Assembly: GCA_030068075.1 (NCBI GenBank)
Contig: CM057844.1
Location: 2,294,001-2,358,000, forward strand
DNA: 64,000 nt
DNA from: Paguma larvata
Taxonomy: Eukaryota; Chordata; Mammalia; Carnivora; Viverridae
Direction: 5' to 3'
The position numbers and the translations under genes were made by a program. The notes under the pieces are model-generated. The model had not been told where the DNA came from. It did no database searches and saw only the letters and a list, made by a program, of their open reading frames with translations. Of the stretch, positions 12,809 through 23,123 are shown piece after piece (positions within the stretch are counted from its first letter, which is position 1; each line of letters starts with the position of its first letter).

Positions 12809-13022
12809 TTTGTTCTTAGTCTTTGAGAGTCTCTTATGTTTTATCTCCCTCCCTCTCTGTGTCTTTTTTTTCTTTCCCCTCTTCCCCTGCCCCTGGTTTT
12901 TGCTTAGTCTCACCAAGTCCACCTATTCTTGGAAACATATGGTATCTGTCTTTTTCTGACTGACTTATTTCACTTAACATATAACCTCCAGTTCCATCCA
13001 TGTTGCTACACATGGCATGATT

Positions 13023-16000
13023 TCATTTTTTTCTCATTGCCACATAGTAGTCCATTGTATATATGTACCACATCTTCTTTATCCACTCGTCAGTTGATGG
13101 GCACTTAGTTTCTTTCCATGTTTTGGCTATTGTCGAAAGTGCTGCTATGAACATTGGGGTACACGTGCTCCTATGCATCAGCATTCCTGTGTCTCTTGGG
13201 TAGATTCCTAGCAGGGCTATTGCTGGATCATAGGGTAGCTCTATTTTCATTTTTTTGAGGAACCTCCACACCGTTTTCCAGAGTGGCTGCACCAGTTTGC
13301 ATTCCCACCAACAATGTAGGAGGGTGCCTACTTCTCCACATCCTCGCCAGCATCTATAATTTCCTGATTTGTTTATTTTAGCCACTCTGACTGGTGTGAG
13401 GTGGTATCGCAGTGTGGTTTTGATTTGTATTTCCCTGATGATGAGTGACATTGAACATCGTTTCAAGTGTCTATTTGCCATCTGAATGTCCTCTTTGGAG
13501 AAGTGTCTATTCATATCTTCCGCCCATTTCTTCACTGGGTTGTTTGTTTTTCGGGTGTGGAGTTTGGTAAGTTCTTTATAGATTTTAGATATTAGTCCTT
13601 TATCCGATATGTCATTTGCAATGATCTTTTCCCATTCCGTTGGTTGCCTATTCGTTTTGTTGGTTGTTTCTTTTGCTGTGCAGAAGCTTTTTATCTTGAT
13701 GAGGTCCGAATAGTTCATCTTTGCTTTTAATTCCCTTGCCTTTGGAGACGTGTCAAGTAAGAAATTGGTGCGTCTTAGGTCAAAGAGGCTTTTCCCTGCT
13801 TTTTCCTCTAGGATTTTGACGGTTTCCTGTCTCACATTCAGATCTTTTATCCATTTAGAATTTATTTTTGTGAGTGGTATAAGAAAGTGGTCTAGTTTCA
13901 TTCTTTTGCATGTTGCTGTCCAATTCTCCCAGCACCATTTGTTAAAGAGGCTGTCTTTTTTCCATTGGATACATTTTCCCACTTTATCAAAGATTAGTTG
14001 GCCATATACTTGCGGGTCCATTTCTGAGTTTTCTATTCTATTCCATTGGTCTATGTGTCTGTTTTTGTGCCAATACCATACAGTCTTGATGACCACCGCT
14101 TTGTAGTAGAGGTTAAAGTCTGGGATTGTGATGCCTCCCGCCTTGGTTTTATTCTTCAGTATTATTTTGGCTATTCGAGGTCTTTTGTGGTTCCATACAA
14201 ATTTTAGGATTGTTTGCTCTAGCTTTGAGAAGAATGCTGGTGCAATTTTGATTGGGATTGCATTGAATGTGTAGATTGCTTTGGGTAGTATTGCCATTTT
14301 CACGATATTTATTCTTCCAATCCATGAGCATGGGATGTTTTTCCATTTCCTTGTGTCTTCCTCAATTTCCTTCATAAGTTTTTTATAGTTTTCAGTGTAG
14401 AGGTCTTTCACATCTTTGGTTAGGTTTATTCCTAGGTATTTTATGGTTTTTGGTGCAATTGTGAAAGGGATTAGCTTCTTTATTTCTCTTTCTGCTGCTT
14501 CATTGTTGGTGTATAGAAATGCCACCGATTTCTGTACATTGATTTTGTATCCTGCAACTTTGCTGAAATCACGTATCAGTTCTAGTAGGCTTTTGGTAGA
14601 TTCCGTCGGGTTTTCCATGTAAAGTATCATGTCATCTGCAAAAAGTGAAAGTTTGACTTCCTCCTTGCCAATCTTGATGCCTTTTATTTTGTTTTGTTGT
14701 CTGATTGCTGATGCTAAGACTTCCAACACTATGTTAAATAGCAGTGGCGAGAGTGGACACCCCTGTCGTGTTCCTGATCTCAGGGGGAAGGCTTTCAGTT
14801 TTTCCCCATTGAGGATGATATTAGCTGTGGGCTTTTCATATATGGCTTTTATGATGTTTAAGTATGTTCCTTCTATCCCGACTTTCTCGAGAGTTTTTAT
14901 TAAGAAAGGGTGCTGTATTTTGTCAAATGCTTTTTCTGCATCTATTGACAGGATCATATGGTTCTTATCTTTTCTTTTGTTGATGTGATGTATCACGTTG
15001 ATTGATTTGTGAATATTGAACCAGCCCTGCAACCCAGGGATGAATCCTACTTGATCATGGTGGATAATTCTCTTTATGTGTTGTTGGATTCGATTTGCTA
15101 GTATCTTATTGAAAATTTTTGCATCCATATTCATCAGGGATATTGGTCTGTAATTCTCCTTCTTTGCTGGATCTTTGTCTGGTTTGGGAATCAAAGTGAT
15201 GCTGGCTTCATAGAATGAGTCCGGGAGTTTTCCTTCCGTTTCAATTTTTTGGAACAGCTTGAGGAGGATAGGAATTAACTCTGTTTTAAATGTCTGGTAA
15301 AATTCCGCAGGAAAGCCGTCTGGTCCAGGGCTTTTATTTGCTGGGAGATTTTTGATAACTGATTCTATTTCTTCACTAGTTATGGGTCTGTTCAATTTTT
15401 CTGTTTCTTCCCGTTTGAGTTTTGGTAGCGTGTGGCTATTTAGGAAGCTGTCCATTTCTTCCAGATTGCCAAGTTTGGTGGCATATAATTTTTCATAGTA
15501 TTCTCTGATGATTGTTTGTATCTCTGAGGGATTGGTTGTAATTTCTCCCTTTTCATTCACGATTTTATCTATTTGAGTTCTCTCTCTTTTCTTTTTGAGA
15601 AGCCTGGCTAGAGGTTTGTCTATTTTGTTTATTTTTTCAAAGAACCAGCTTTTGGTTTCATTGATCTGTTCCACTACCTTTTCTGTCTCCATATGGTTAA
15701 TTTGTGCTCTGATCTTAGTTATTTCTCTCTTTCTGCTGGGCTTGGGTTGTTTTATTTGTTCTGCTTCTAGTTCCTTTAGGCGCGCTGTTAGAATTTGTGT
15801 TATTGATTTTTCTTGTTTCTTGAGATGGGCCTGGATTGCAATATATTTCCCTCTCAGGACTGCTTTTGCTGCGTCCCAGAGCGTTTGGATTGTTGTATTT
15901 TCATTTTCATTTGTTTCCATGTATTTTTTAATTTCTTCTTTGATGGCTTGGTTGACCCAGTCATCTTTTAGTAGGTTATTTCTTAGCCGCCATGTTCTTG

Positions 16001-16808
16001 GATATTTTCCAGGCTTTCTCCTGTGGTTGATTTCAAGTTTCAAAGCATTGTGGTCTGACAGTGTACACAGTATGATCTCAATTCGTTTATATTTATTCAG
16101 AGCTTCCCTGTGCCCCAGAATGTGATCTATCTTGGAAAATGTACCGTGTGCAGTTGAGAAGAACGTAAATTCTTTTGCTTCTGGATGAAGGACCCTAAAG
16201 ATGTCTGTGAGGCCCATCTGTTCTAATGTGTCATTCAGGGCTATTGTTTCTGCGGAGATTTTCTGTTTTGTGGATCTATCCAATGCTGAGAGTGGAGTGT
16301 TGAGATCCCCTACTATTAGGACATTTTTATCGATGAGGTTGCTATTGTTTGTAATTAGTTGTTTTACAAATTTAGGTGCCCCCGAATTCGGTGCGTAGAT
16401 ATTTACAATTGTTAGCTCTTCCTGCTGGATGGTCCCTGAGACTATTATATAATGTCCTTCTTCATCTCTTATTACATCGTTCATTTTAAAGTCTAATTTG
16501 TCTGATATAAGTGTGGCTACTCCGGCTTTCTTCTGCCTTGCAGTAGCATGGTAGATAGTTTTCCATCCCCTCACTTTCAATCTGAAGGTGTCTTCAGGTT
16601 TAAGATGAGTTTCTTGAAGACAGCAAATAGATGGGTCTTGTTTTTTAATCCATTCTGTTATCCTGTGTCTTTTGATTGGCGCATTTAGTCCATTTACATT
16701 CAGTGTTAATATTGAAAAATATGGGCTTACAGTCACTGTATTATCTGTAAGTTTCATGTTTGTAAGGCTGTCCCTGGTAGTTTGTGTTCTTTGCAGGTTT
16801 GCCTTCAT
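13023..16808 (-). CDS. LINE-1 ORF2 protein: endonuclease and reverse transcriptase
   Basis: An open frame of 1261 residues (human ORF2p is 1275). In order: an APE-type endonuclease from about residue 32 (TLNVNGLN with the conserved Asn at 37, QETHL, VGDLNTP, and a C-terminal [10 protein letters not shown]); a reverse transcriptase with FADDMILY around residue 725 and [15 protein letters not shown] upstream; and a C-terminal Cys/His motif, C1153-x3-C1157-x7-H1165-x4-C1170. The protein nicks genomic DNA and primes cDNA synthesis on L1 RNA. The listed ATG overlaps the ORF1 stop (ATGA). Met18 (16757) is an alternative start closer to the usual N-terminus. No inactivating change is visible. Long antisense frames on the plus strand here are shadows. 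Confidence 0.97.
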   Translation of the reverse strand: MKANLQRTQTTRDSLTNMKLTDNTVTVSPYFSILTLNVNGLNAPIKRHRITEWIKKQDPSICCLQETHLKPEDTFRLKVRGWKTIYHATARQKKAGVATLISDKLDFKMNDVIRDEEGHYIIVSGTIQQEELTIVNIYAPNSGAPKFVKQLITNNSNLIDKNVLIVGDLNTPLSALDRSTKQKISAETIALNDTLEQMGLTDIFRVLHPEAKEFTFFSTAHGTFSKIDHILGHREALNKYKRIEIILCTLSDHNALKLEINHRRKPGKYPRTWRLRNNLLKDDWVNQAIKEEIKKYMETNENENTTIQTLWDAAKAVLRGKYIAIQAHLKKQEKSITQILTARLKELEAEQIKQPKPSRKREITKIRAQINHMETEKVVEQINETKSWFFEKINKIDKPLARLLKKKRERTQIDKIVNEKGEITTNPSEIQTIIREYYEKLYATKLGNLEEMDSFLNSHTLPKLKREETEKLNRPITSEEIESVIKNLPANKSPGPDGFPAEFYQTFKTELIPILLKLFQKIETEGKLPDSFYEASITLIPKPDKDPAKKENYRPISLMNMDAKIFNKILANRIQQHIKRIIHHDQVGFIPGLQGWFNIHKSINVIHHINKRKDKNHMILSIDAEKAFDKIQHPFLIKTLEKVGIEGTYLNIIKAIYEKPTANIILNGEKLKAFPLRSGTRQGCPLSPLLFNIVLEVLASAIRQQNKIKGIKIGKEEVKLSLFADDMILYMENPTESTKSLLELIRDFSKVAGYKINVQKSVAFLYTNNEAAEREIKKLIPFTIAPKTIKYLGINLTKDVKDLYTENYKKLMKEIEEDTRKWKNIPCSWIGRINIVKMAILPKAIYTFNAIPIKIAPAFFSKLEQTILKFVWNHKRPRIAKIILKNKTKAGGITIPDFNLYYKAVVIKTVWYWHKNRHIDQWNRIENSEMDPQVYGQLIFDKVGKCIQWKKDSLFNKWCWENWTATCKRMKLDHFLIPLTKINSKWIKDLNVRQETVKILEEKAGKSLFDLRRTNFLLDTSPKARELKAKMNYSDLIKIKSFCTAKETTNKTNRQPTEWEKIIANDISDKGLISKIYKELTKLHTRKTNNPVKKWAEDMNRHFSKEDIQMANRHLKRCSMSLIIREIQIKTTLRYHLTPVRVAKINKSGNYRCWRGCGEVGTLLHCWWECKLVQPLWKTVWRFLKKMKIELPYDPAIALLGIYPRDTGMLMHRSTCTPMFIAALSTIAKTWKETKCPSTDEWIKKMWYIYTMDYYVAMRKK

Positions 16809-17698
16809 AGAATGCCCCTCAGGATCTCTTGCAGTGCCGGCTTATTTGTGATAAATTCTTTCAGTTTTTGTTTGTTGGGAAAAACCTTGATCTCTCCTTC
16901 TATTCTGAATGACAGGCTAGCCGGATACAGAATTCTTGGTTGCATGTCCTTCTTGCTCATCACATTGAAGATATCCTGCCATTCCTTTCTGGCTTGCCAA
17001 GTTTCTGTAGATAAGTCTGCTACTACCCTTATAGGTCTCCCTTTGTATGTTAGGGTTCTTTTGTCCCTAGCTGCTTTCAGGATTCTCTCCCTATCTTTGT
17101 ATTTTGCCAGCTTCACTATGATGTGCCGTGCAGAAGGTCTATTCAAGTTACGTCTGAGGGGAGTTCTCTGTGCCTCTTGGATTTCCATGCCCTTTTCCTT
17201 CCTCATGTTGGTGAAGTTCTCAGCAATGATTTGTTCAAGAACCCCTTCGACTCCTTTCTCTCTCTCTTCTTCCTCTGGGACTCCTATGATACGGATATTG
17301 TTTCTTTTGAGTGCATCGCTCAGCTCTCGAATTCTCCTTTCCTGTTCCTGGATCAGCTTCTCTCTCTTTTTATCTGCTTCCTCTTTTTCAATGATTTTGT
17401 CTTCTAAGGCACTAACTCTTTCCTCTACCTCTTCAATCCGTGCTGTGGCTGCTTCCAGTTTCCCCTGTATTTCTTCTAATTTCTTCTTTAATTCTTCCTG
17501 CCCGTTTTTAAGGTCCTTGAACTCTGCCGCACGGGACCCCTTGCATTCTTCTAAGCTTTTTTCAAGGCCAGCGATTAGTTTTATGATTGTCATTCTATAT
17601 TCATGTTCTGTTACGTTGCTTATATCTGTTTTCATTAATTCTTGAGCTGTCACTGCTTCTTGTGGATTCTTTTGAGGAGAATTCTTCCGTCTCGTCAT
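16805..17698 (-). CDS. LINE-1 ORF1 protein: RNA-binding trimeric chaperone
   Basis: 297 residues, starting [15 protein letters not shown]. Residues about 50-135 are heptad-like and Glu/Lys rich (coiled coil that trimerises the protein). The centre, about 130-215, corresponds to the RRM ([14 protein letters not shown]). The C-terminal domain contains [20 protein letters not shown] and [16 protein letters not shown]. It packages L1 RNA in cytoplasmic particles and has nucleic-acid chaperone activity (family knowledge). Its stop TGA overlaps the start of the ORF2 frame by four bases, unlike the spaced ORFs of human L1. No frameshift is visible, and copies at 1743-2621 and 43757-44874 are broken. 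Confidence 0.96.
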   Translation of the reverse strand: MTRRKNSPQKNPQEAVTAQELMKTDISNVTEHEYRMTIIKLIAGLEKSLEECKGSRAAEFKDLKNGQEELKKKLEEIQGKLEAATARIEEVEERVSALEDKIIEKEEADKKREKLIQEQERRIRELSDALKRNNIRIIGVPEEEEREKGVEGVLEQIIAENFTNMRKEKGMEIQEAQRTPLRRNLNRPSARHIIVKLAKYKDRERILKAARDKRTLTYKGRPIRVVADLSTETWQARKEWQDIFNVMSKKDMQPRILYPASLSFRIEGEIKVFPNKQKLKEFITNKPALQEILRGIL

Positions 17699-18653
17699 TT
17701 TGGCTGGATGTGTTTTGGGTTGTTTCTTGAAGTTGCCCTGGAAAGGAAAACAGACTGACAGACAAACAGAAAACAGAAATACTCAAACGTACTAACAAAT
17801 GATACAGACAAGTGGTTCACAACAGCAAAAAGAATAACAAATGACACTCTGAAGACAATGTCCTGAAATACCAGCTACACGGTAAGGACAGGGTGTGTAC
17901 TGTGCTGGTGGCAGAGCGTCTACAGAGAGAATAATGACAGTTCCGGGGGAAAGAAGGAAATGGTCTTTGCCCGGGTAGAGTGGCTAAAGAGCTTAATCCA
18001 GACTGAGAGAAGTCAGAATAAGGACGGTTAGAAGGAAAAAGGAATGAAGACAGAAATTGCTCGGGTGAGATTATGTGGCCTGGTTATTCCAGAGAGAGAA
18101 TAAGGGAAGTACAGAAGGAGATGAAAAACATGCCTTTAGAGAGTGGAATAAGATTTTGTTTAAGTCAGCCAGGCCTCTGGATAATCAGCTCAGGAGTGGG
18201 GATCAGTAAGAAGAATAACGGGGGGCATCTATTTTAAAAAGAAATGACCTGGAGTTACTCCAGGCAGCGGTCTGGACTTGGCCTCTGTAGCTCTCGCAGA
18301 GAAGTGTCACTCCTGCGCAGATGGGCGTGGTTTAGTGTAGGCGGGAGTTCTCCACTGAGGCAGGGATGGCTCTGGGAGTGACTTCCTGGGGCTGGTGCTT
18401 GTGGGCCCGTAAGACAACAATGGCGTCCCTTCCGTCCTTTGTTCCCAGTCCCAGGGCTTCCACTCGCCCCCTTGTTTGTGTCCTTACTCCGCTATGGGCA
18501 CCGGCGCAGTGCGGTCCACTGGAAGGTGGGCGCCTGCCTGCTTGCCACCCCCCAACCTTCTGCAAATGTGTCAGGGTTAGAGGTGCTCCACAGGCGACTG
18601 AGGGCACCCCCGGCAGCCAGTCGCGCTGAGGGCTCCCCGCTCGCCTGGCCTGG

Positions 18654-19215
18654 GCGACTTGTTCGCACTCCCCACTCAGGCGACCGCGGTAGCGGCAGTC
18701 CCAGCGTTTGATTGCACCCCACAGGGCCCTCCGCAGCGACTAGCGCCTGATCCAGGCTCCGGCGGGCAGCGGCAATGGTCCCCGGTCGCTGGCTCTCCAG
18801 GGGATGGTGGCGCGACTGGCGCACAATCCCTGTTGAGGTGGTCCCAGCGATGCAGCGGTCCCAGCAGTTTTTCGCTTCCCACCGGGCGCCCCAGCGGCGA
18901 CTAGCGCGCACTCCCCGTTCCGCCAGCAGCAGCGTGGCGGTCCAGCGGTTTTTTGCTCCCCACCGAGTGCGGCGGCGACTAGCGCGCACTCCCCGCTCCG
19001 CCGGCAGCCGCGTGTCTGTCCCAGCAGTTTTTCGCTCTCCACGGGGCGCAGCAGCGACTAGCGCACACTCCCCGATCCGCCGGCAGCAGCCCGCGATCCC
19101 GAGGTTGTTCGCTCAGGGGGCCGGAGGCAGCAGCGGTGCCTGGCGCGCACTCCCCGCTTCAGCGATAGCAGCGGCAGAGGTCCCGCTATTGCTCCCTCCT
19201 CACGCTGCTGGCGGC
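18654..19215 (-). repeat. Tandem monomers in the L1 5' UTR
   Basis: A degenerate unit with core GCGACTAGCGCGCACTCCCC recurs with starts at about 18654, 18736, 18812, 18897, 18975, 19054 and 19136, a spacing of 76-85 bp. It is followed each time by CCG(C/A)TCCGCC(G/A)GCAGC-like sequence and preceded by a GCAGTTTTTCGCTC-like segment. The central units are the best conserved. Monomeric L1 promoters are known in mouse; here seven units are visible in a carnivore L1. Confidence 0.85.
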
Positions 19216-19610
19216 TAAGCAACTCTGGGCCGGGCGGGCTGACTGTGCCTCCGTCCGTGGTCCAGCACAAGGAGAGTTCTGCTGGGTTCTGCTGTTAGAC
19301 ACAGAGCTTCTCCTCCTAAGCCCTGTCTTTAGGGGCTGGATGTTGGTGGACTCCCCCTCTCTGTACCTCTCCTTCGGATGTTGGGGACTTTCCCCACTGT
19401 CCCCGGCTCACCCTCCCCCCCAGCTCAGTTTCCCGAGTTCGTTTTGTCCGTTCTCGGTTAGACTCACGGTCTTAGGGCGTTGTCTATGTTTCTTGCGTTC
19501 CTTGTAAGCTGCTACACCTTTTCTGCCAGGTTCTTGGAGTTGAGAATCTCTCTGTTTCGGTCCCTCTCAATTCAAAAAAACAAGGGAAATTTTGGTCCTC
19601 CCTACTCCTC

Positions 19611-19621
19611 CGCCATCTTGG
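19611..19621 (-). promoter_or_regulatory. YY1-like site at the L1 5' end
   Basis: The complement reads CCAAGATGGCG within the first 25 nt of the element. In human L1, CAAGATGGC at the equivalent place binds YY1 and positions transcription initiation (established knowledge). The decayed L1 at 4093 has AATATGGCGG there, the one at 42385 has CAACGTGGCAG, and the one at 55432 has ACATGGTGG, so the core survives best in this intact copy. Confidence 0.75.
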
Positions 19622-19631
19622 TCCCATCCCC

Positions 19632-19648
19632 AATTTGGCTATAATTTT
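19632..19648. repeat. Target-site duplication, 5' side of the full-length L1
   Basis: AATTTGGCTATAATTTT, identical to 12671-12687. Beyond it the interrupted older L1 3' fragment continues (AAAGCACTATTATAAACATT) to about 19705. Confidence 0.95.
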
Positions 19649-19705
19649 GAAAGCACTATTATAAACATTGGGGAACATGTGCCCCAATGAATCAGCAATA
19701 TTGCT

Positions 19706-20082
19706 TCTGTCTCATGGTCTGTTTCTTCCGCTATGAGGGAGATCTCACCTTGTTTTTTGCATGCTTCCCATCCTGTATCTTCTCAGGTCTGCCTCCCTGC
19801 TGTCTAACTCCCATGTAGCTGCTCTGAATCTGAGGTTAACCTGTTATCACATTATTCATTTCTGTTACTATATTTTTCAGTTCCAGAACATTCCTTTTAT
19901 TCTTTTTGGTAGCTTCTACTTCTTTGCTGGTACTATCTGTCTTTTTCCCCTGAACCTATTCATCTTGGGCACATTAAAGCCCATATCGGATAGCTGCACT
20001 GTCTAGGTAAATTTTCACTTTTGTTTCTATTCCTGAACTTTGCTCTCGATTTACCCATCAAGTCTTGTCTTTTTTATGATCG
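19706..20082. other. Diverged L1-like or unique sequence, no gene
   Basis: T-rich sequence with no intact frame beyond a chance 81-codon ORF (19761-20006). It may be a very old minus-strand L1. Confidence 0.4.
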
Positions 20083-20309
20083 TTTTTTTTTTAATTTTTT
20101 TTAGCATTTTTATTTTATTTTTGAGAGACATAGAGACAGAGAGTGAGCAAGGGAAGGGCAGAGAGAGAGGGAGACACAGAATCTGAAGCAGGCTTCAGGC
20201 TCTGAGCCATCAGCACAGAGCCTGATGCGGGGCTCAAACTCACAGACTGTGAGATCATGACCTGAGCTGAAGTCAGCCGCTTAACCGACTGAGCCACCCA
20301 GGCGCCCCT
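20083..20309 (-). mobile_element. CAN-SINE, minus orientation
   Basis: Begins with a T run and TTTTTGAGAGACATAGAGAC and ends GAGCCACCCAGGCGCCCC. It is close in sequence to the SINE at 10692-10909, indicating the same young subfamily. Confidence 0.93.
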
Positions 20310-21105
20310 TTTTGACTAAGTGATGGACATTCTGTGTTTTAAACATGTGGAACTAATTGAGACTTTGCATGATTTTGAAAATATTTTACCTTGACCTGAC
20401 AGCAATGCACAAGATGTAACCATGGAGAAGGTCTACGTAATTTCAGAGATAATAGATGTTATTATCTAAAGAGTACGTTCTGAAAGTGTGTGCTACCAGG
20501 AGATTGGAGAGGAAGGAGAGGTCATACCAGCTTTATGGGCACACTGGGAGGACATTGGGCAGATACTGAAGAATGGTACCTGAGTCTGGGTCAGTTGGAG
20601 ACAGAGGTGAGGGGCTCAGTCTAACAAATCAGATGCTTTGGGACATTGATTTGTTGTTTTTGATTTGCTGGGTAATAGAAACTAGATACAATCTGTGAGC
20701 TCAGTTTAGGAAAAGCACAGTAGAGAATCATGAGACTAGCTGCCAGAACCCTGGTAGGAAAATGGGGAAGGGGGCTGGTGGCAAGGGTTAATAGAGATCA
20801 TCTCATCACTTAAATTTCATGACATCAACCTTGCAGAGAGTGTGGTTCCCCTCTTTCTCCTTCACCTCCTCCCTTTTCCCTTTGAAGCTTCCCCAAAGAA
20901 TCCAATGCTGGGATTTTTATTTACACCCCCATTTCAGAGGGGGTCTCACAAATATATTCCAAAGAGGTCTGCCCCTTCAAGCCAGGAAATCCCATAGAAC
21001 ATTTTGAGTTTGTGGAAAAAAGAAAATTTCCGAAATGCATGTCAATGTTTCTATGTGGGTGCTTATATTGTAACTTTCAAGTATATGTTTACTTCCTACT
21101 GATTT
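20310..21105. other. No gene recognised
   Basis: Unique-looking sequence with balanced composition. No exon with splice sites and no named repeat could be supported. Confidence 0.4.
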
Positions 21106-21195
21106 TTTAAAATAATTTATTGTCAAATTGGTTTTCATGCAACACCCAGTGCTCATCTCAACAAGTGCCCTCCTCTATGCCCATGTTCATAACAG
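21106..21195 (-). mobile_element. LINE-1 3'-end fragment
   Basis: TAATTTATTGTCAAATTGG, followed by CAACACCCAGTGCTCATCTC, is the reverse complement of a felid L1 3' end. It is only about 90 bp, a severely 5'-truncated insertion. Confidence 0.8.
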
Positions 21196-22681
21196 CACTT
21201 CCTACTGATTTTGGGACAATGAATGACTGGGCTGGATCTTGAGAGGTCTCTCCAGGACACAGTGACACAGGACAGGCTGCTCCTGGTGTTGACTCACCTT
21301 GGATAATGCTGTATCATTAAAAAGTTACTAATGTGTGCTCATCAAGGGCAATGATGGCAGGCACATTTACCCACCCTGCCAAAGACTCTTGAACAAACCA
21401 TGGCCTGTGAACATCAATTGAGTGAATGGAGCCATGTTTTTAATTCTATATTCTATAAGAGCAGGAACCAGAGGAAAGACATAGGTCACAAATAAAATAC
21501 ACTAACTACAATTCACACATTTCTAAATATTGCAGTTCCTTAGAGAACTATTTCCCAACTGTGGCCACAGTGCCAATCACCTGGGGACTGTATGTATTTC
21601 TGATTTTGGTTTACAAAGACTCTTCTAGAGTACAGAGGGTGGGTATGGCCTGATCTCTAGGAGATTTATAAAATTAAACCAAGGGGGTATTCATGGATCA
21701 AGAGAAGACAAAACAGACATAGTGAGAACAGGACACTAGGCCTTCCTCAGGTGAAGCCACAATCTCTCAGAACCTGAGTAGTCTCAAGCAAGGGTGGATA
21801 ATAGTGACCTATTATCTGTTGACCACACAGAATTATTCTTGCAAGTTTGTGTATGTCCCTATCAAAGTGTGGGTGAGGTCACAAACTTTACACACAGAAG
21901 TGTCAAAGAACCAAAGCTGAACTAGGCCATTATTTTTGTGCTGTACCCAATGGAACTGTCCCAAATTGTCATGGGAAATTCTGTCACATCATCCCTATGA
22001 CCATTTCATGAAAATAGATGGGACAGGAAACAGGCAGACTTTCAACTAGGAGCCACTCAAATCAGAGTCCTTAGAAACCCAGGAGGAGGGAAGAAAGATG
22101 CTCAGCCCCTCCATTCTGAAAGATTCCTCCAAGCAGTATTTCTACTCCCTCTTTGTCCCAGTCATTCCCCCAAGTGCTCCCACACTCTATGCTCCCCTCC
22201 AGGGCATCTCCATGAGGACCACAGAAGACAGACTTATTCATCAGGCTGGGTGTCTGTCACCACAGTGTCTGTCCCATAGTAGTGATTGGTATTGACAGCC
22301 ATGGAGGCCAGGCTGGGCTGGGAAGGGGGGATACAGGCATCAGGGAGCAGGTGACACATAGTGACTGGATCTGTTGTGTTCTGACCTATTTTCAAAGGCC
22401 CTGGAGAAAACCTAATCATGTGTCAGTGAGGCTCATGTGCAGATGCCCTGATGGGTGTCCATGGAGGGTAAAGCCTTTTATCAGCTTCACTCACCCATCT
22501 CCAATCCCTGTGATGAGATATGGCCCCACTGCAGAAGGACTACCCCATTGTGAGCCTTTCCCCAGAGCTGGAAGAGAGAAGATATAGGTGACTGTTCTCT
22601 CACAAAATTGTCTGCATTTTTGAGTGGAATGGATGAGGGCATTGGAGTGATTGGAGAATGAATGAAGGAATGGATACATGG

Positions 22682-22708
22682 GTGATGGATGGATGGATGG
22701 ATGGATGA
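22682..22708. repeat. (GGAT)n microsatellite
   Basis: About six GGAT units, shared in position with duplicon B (31228-31259). Minus-strand open frames rich in HPSIHPSI here are translations of this repeat. Confidence 0.9.
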
Positions 22709-22936
22709 TTGAATGAGTAAATATACCAACCAACCAGTGGGGGCCCTGAAAAAACCACTAGGGCAGAATCCCATGAGCTGGGGAGTCCTATTGACTCAGC
22801 ACTCTGCACCTACAGCCAACGCAAGAACAATAAAGATTATCACTTCTCCACCTCTCATCACAACAAAATTTATAAAATAAAAATGATACAGGAAAGTGCA
22901 AAACTGACAGGGACCCAAAAAGTGCTCTGAGATGCC

Positions 22937-22942
22937 TTTAAT
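22937..22942 (-). terminator. Probable polyadenylation signal ATTAAA of CST12-like copy A
   Basis: The complement of TTTAAT is ATTAAA, about 100 nt past the stop codon in exon 3. No AATAAA is seen closer on that strand. Copy B keeps the same hexamer at 31491-31496. Confidence 0.5.
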
Positions 22943-23042
22943 TCTCCTGTTGCTGAACAGACCTTGGACTACATATAGACTGAATGTTGCTCCCTGGAGG
23001 AAAGACAACTTCTGTTTGAGGGGCCAGGAGCTCCTTCCCAGT

Positions 23043-23123
23043 CTATTTCTGTGTGCAGGTGCTGTTCAGGAGGGAGAACTGGGAAAACCATGGCCTGACA
23101 TCCACAACAAAGATGCAGTCCAC
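23043..23123 (-). CDS. CST12: CST12-like copy A, exon 3 (26 codons plus TAG)
   Basis: After the TTTTTTTCAG acceptor it reads [20 protein letters not shown] and STCTQK, then TAG. It contains the conserved Pro-Trp of the second hairpin loop and the last two cysteines. Confidence 0.88.
   Translation of the reverse strand: MDCIFVVDVRPWFSQFSLLNSTCTQK

Larger units (their letters stand above)
12688..19631 (-). mobile_element. Full-length LINE-1 with both ORFs intact
   Basis: A 6.94-kb L1 on the minus strand: 5' UTR 17699-19631, ORF1 16805-17698, ORF2 13023-16808, 3' UTR 12688-13022. Perfect 17-bp target-site duplications (12671-12687 and 19632-19648) bound it. Both ORFs are open from end to end with their catalytic motifs. 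The A tail is short, about nine As, partly shared with the duplication. The 3' UTR has the G-rich strand tract expected of L1 and an AATAAA (12705-12710 on the complement). These features make it a recent, potentially active insertion. Mobility is inferred, not shown. Confidence 0.97.
17699..19631 (-). promoter_or_regulatory. LINE-1 5' UTR / internal promoter, CpG-rich
   Basis: About 1.93 kb upstream of ORF1. The distal half (about 18320-19270) is strongly GC- and CpG-rich, unlike the surrounding AT-rich DNA, and is built largely of tandem monomers (18654-19215). The extreme 5' end carries an ATGGCGG motif. L1 5' UTRs act as internal RNA polymerase II promoters, and their CpGs are normally methylated. 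Open frames in this block (for example minus 18492-18989) are compositional artefacts of high GC. Confidence 0.88.

Noticed and set aside
13750..17645. Long plus-strand open frames (for example 16782-17645, 287 codons; 15595-16125)
   Set aside because: They are antisense to intact L1 ORF1 and ORF2 and reflect their codon structure.
18654..19215. CRISPR-like repeat array
   Set aside because: The repeats are degenerate, lack unique spacers, lie in an L1 5' UTR and are in a mammalian genome.
18332..19270. Several overlapping 70-165-codon frames on both strands, rich in Arg, Ala and Pro
   Set aside because: They lie in the CpG-rich tandem-repeat L1 5' UTR; high GC removes stop codons by chance.
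20115..20297. Frame beginning MAQSVKRLTSAQ, also seen at 10715-10918
   Set aside because: Both are antisense CAN-SINE sequence; the shared protein is repeat-derived.
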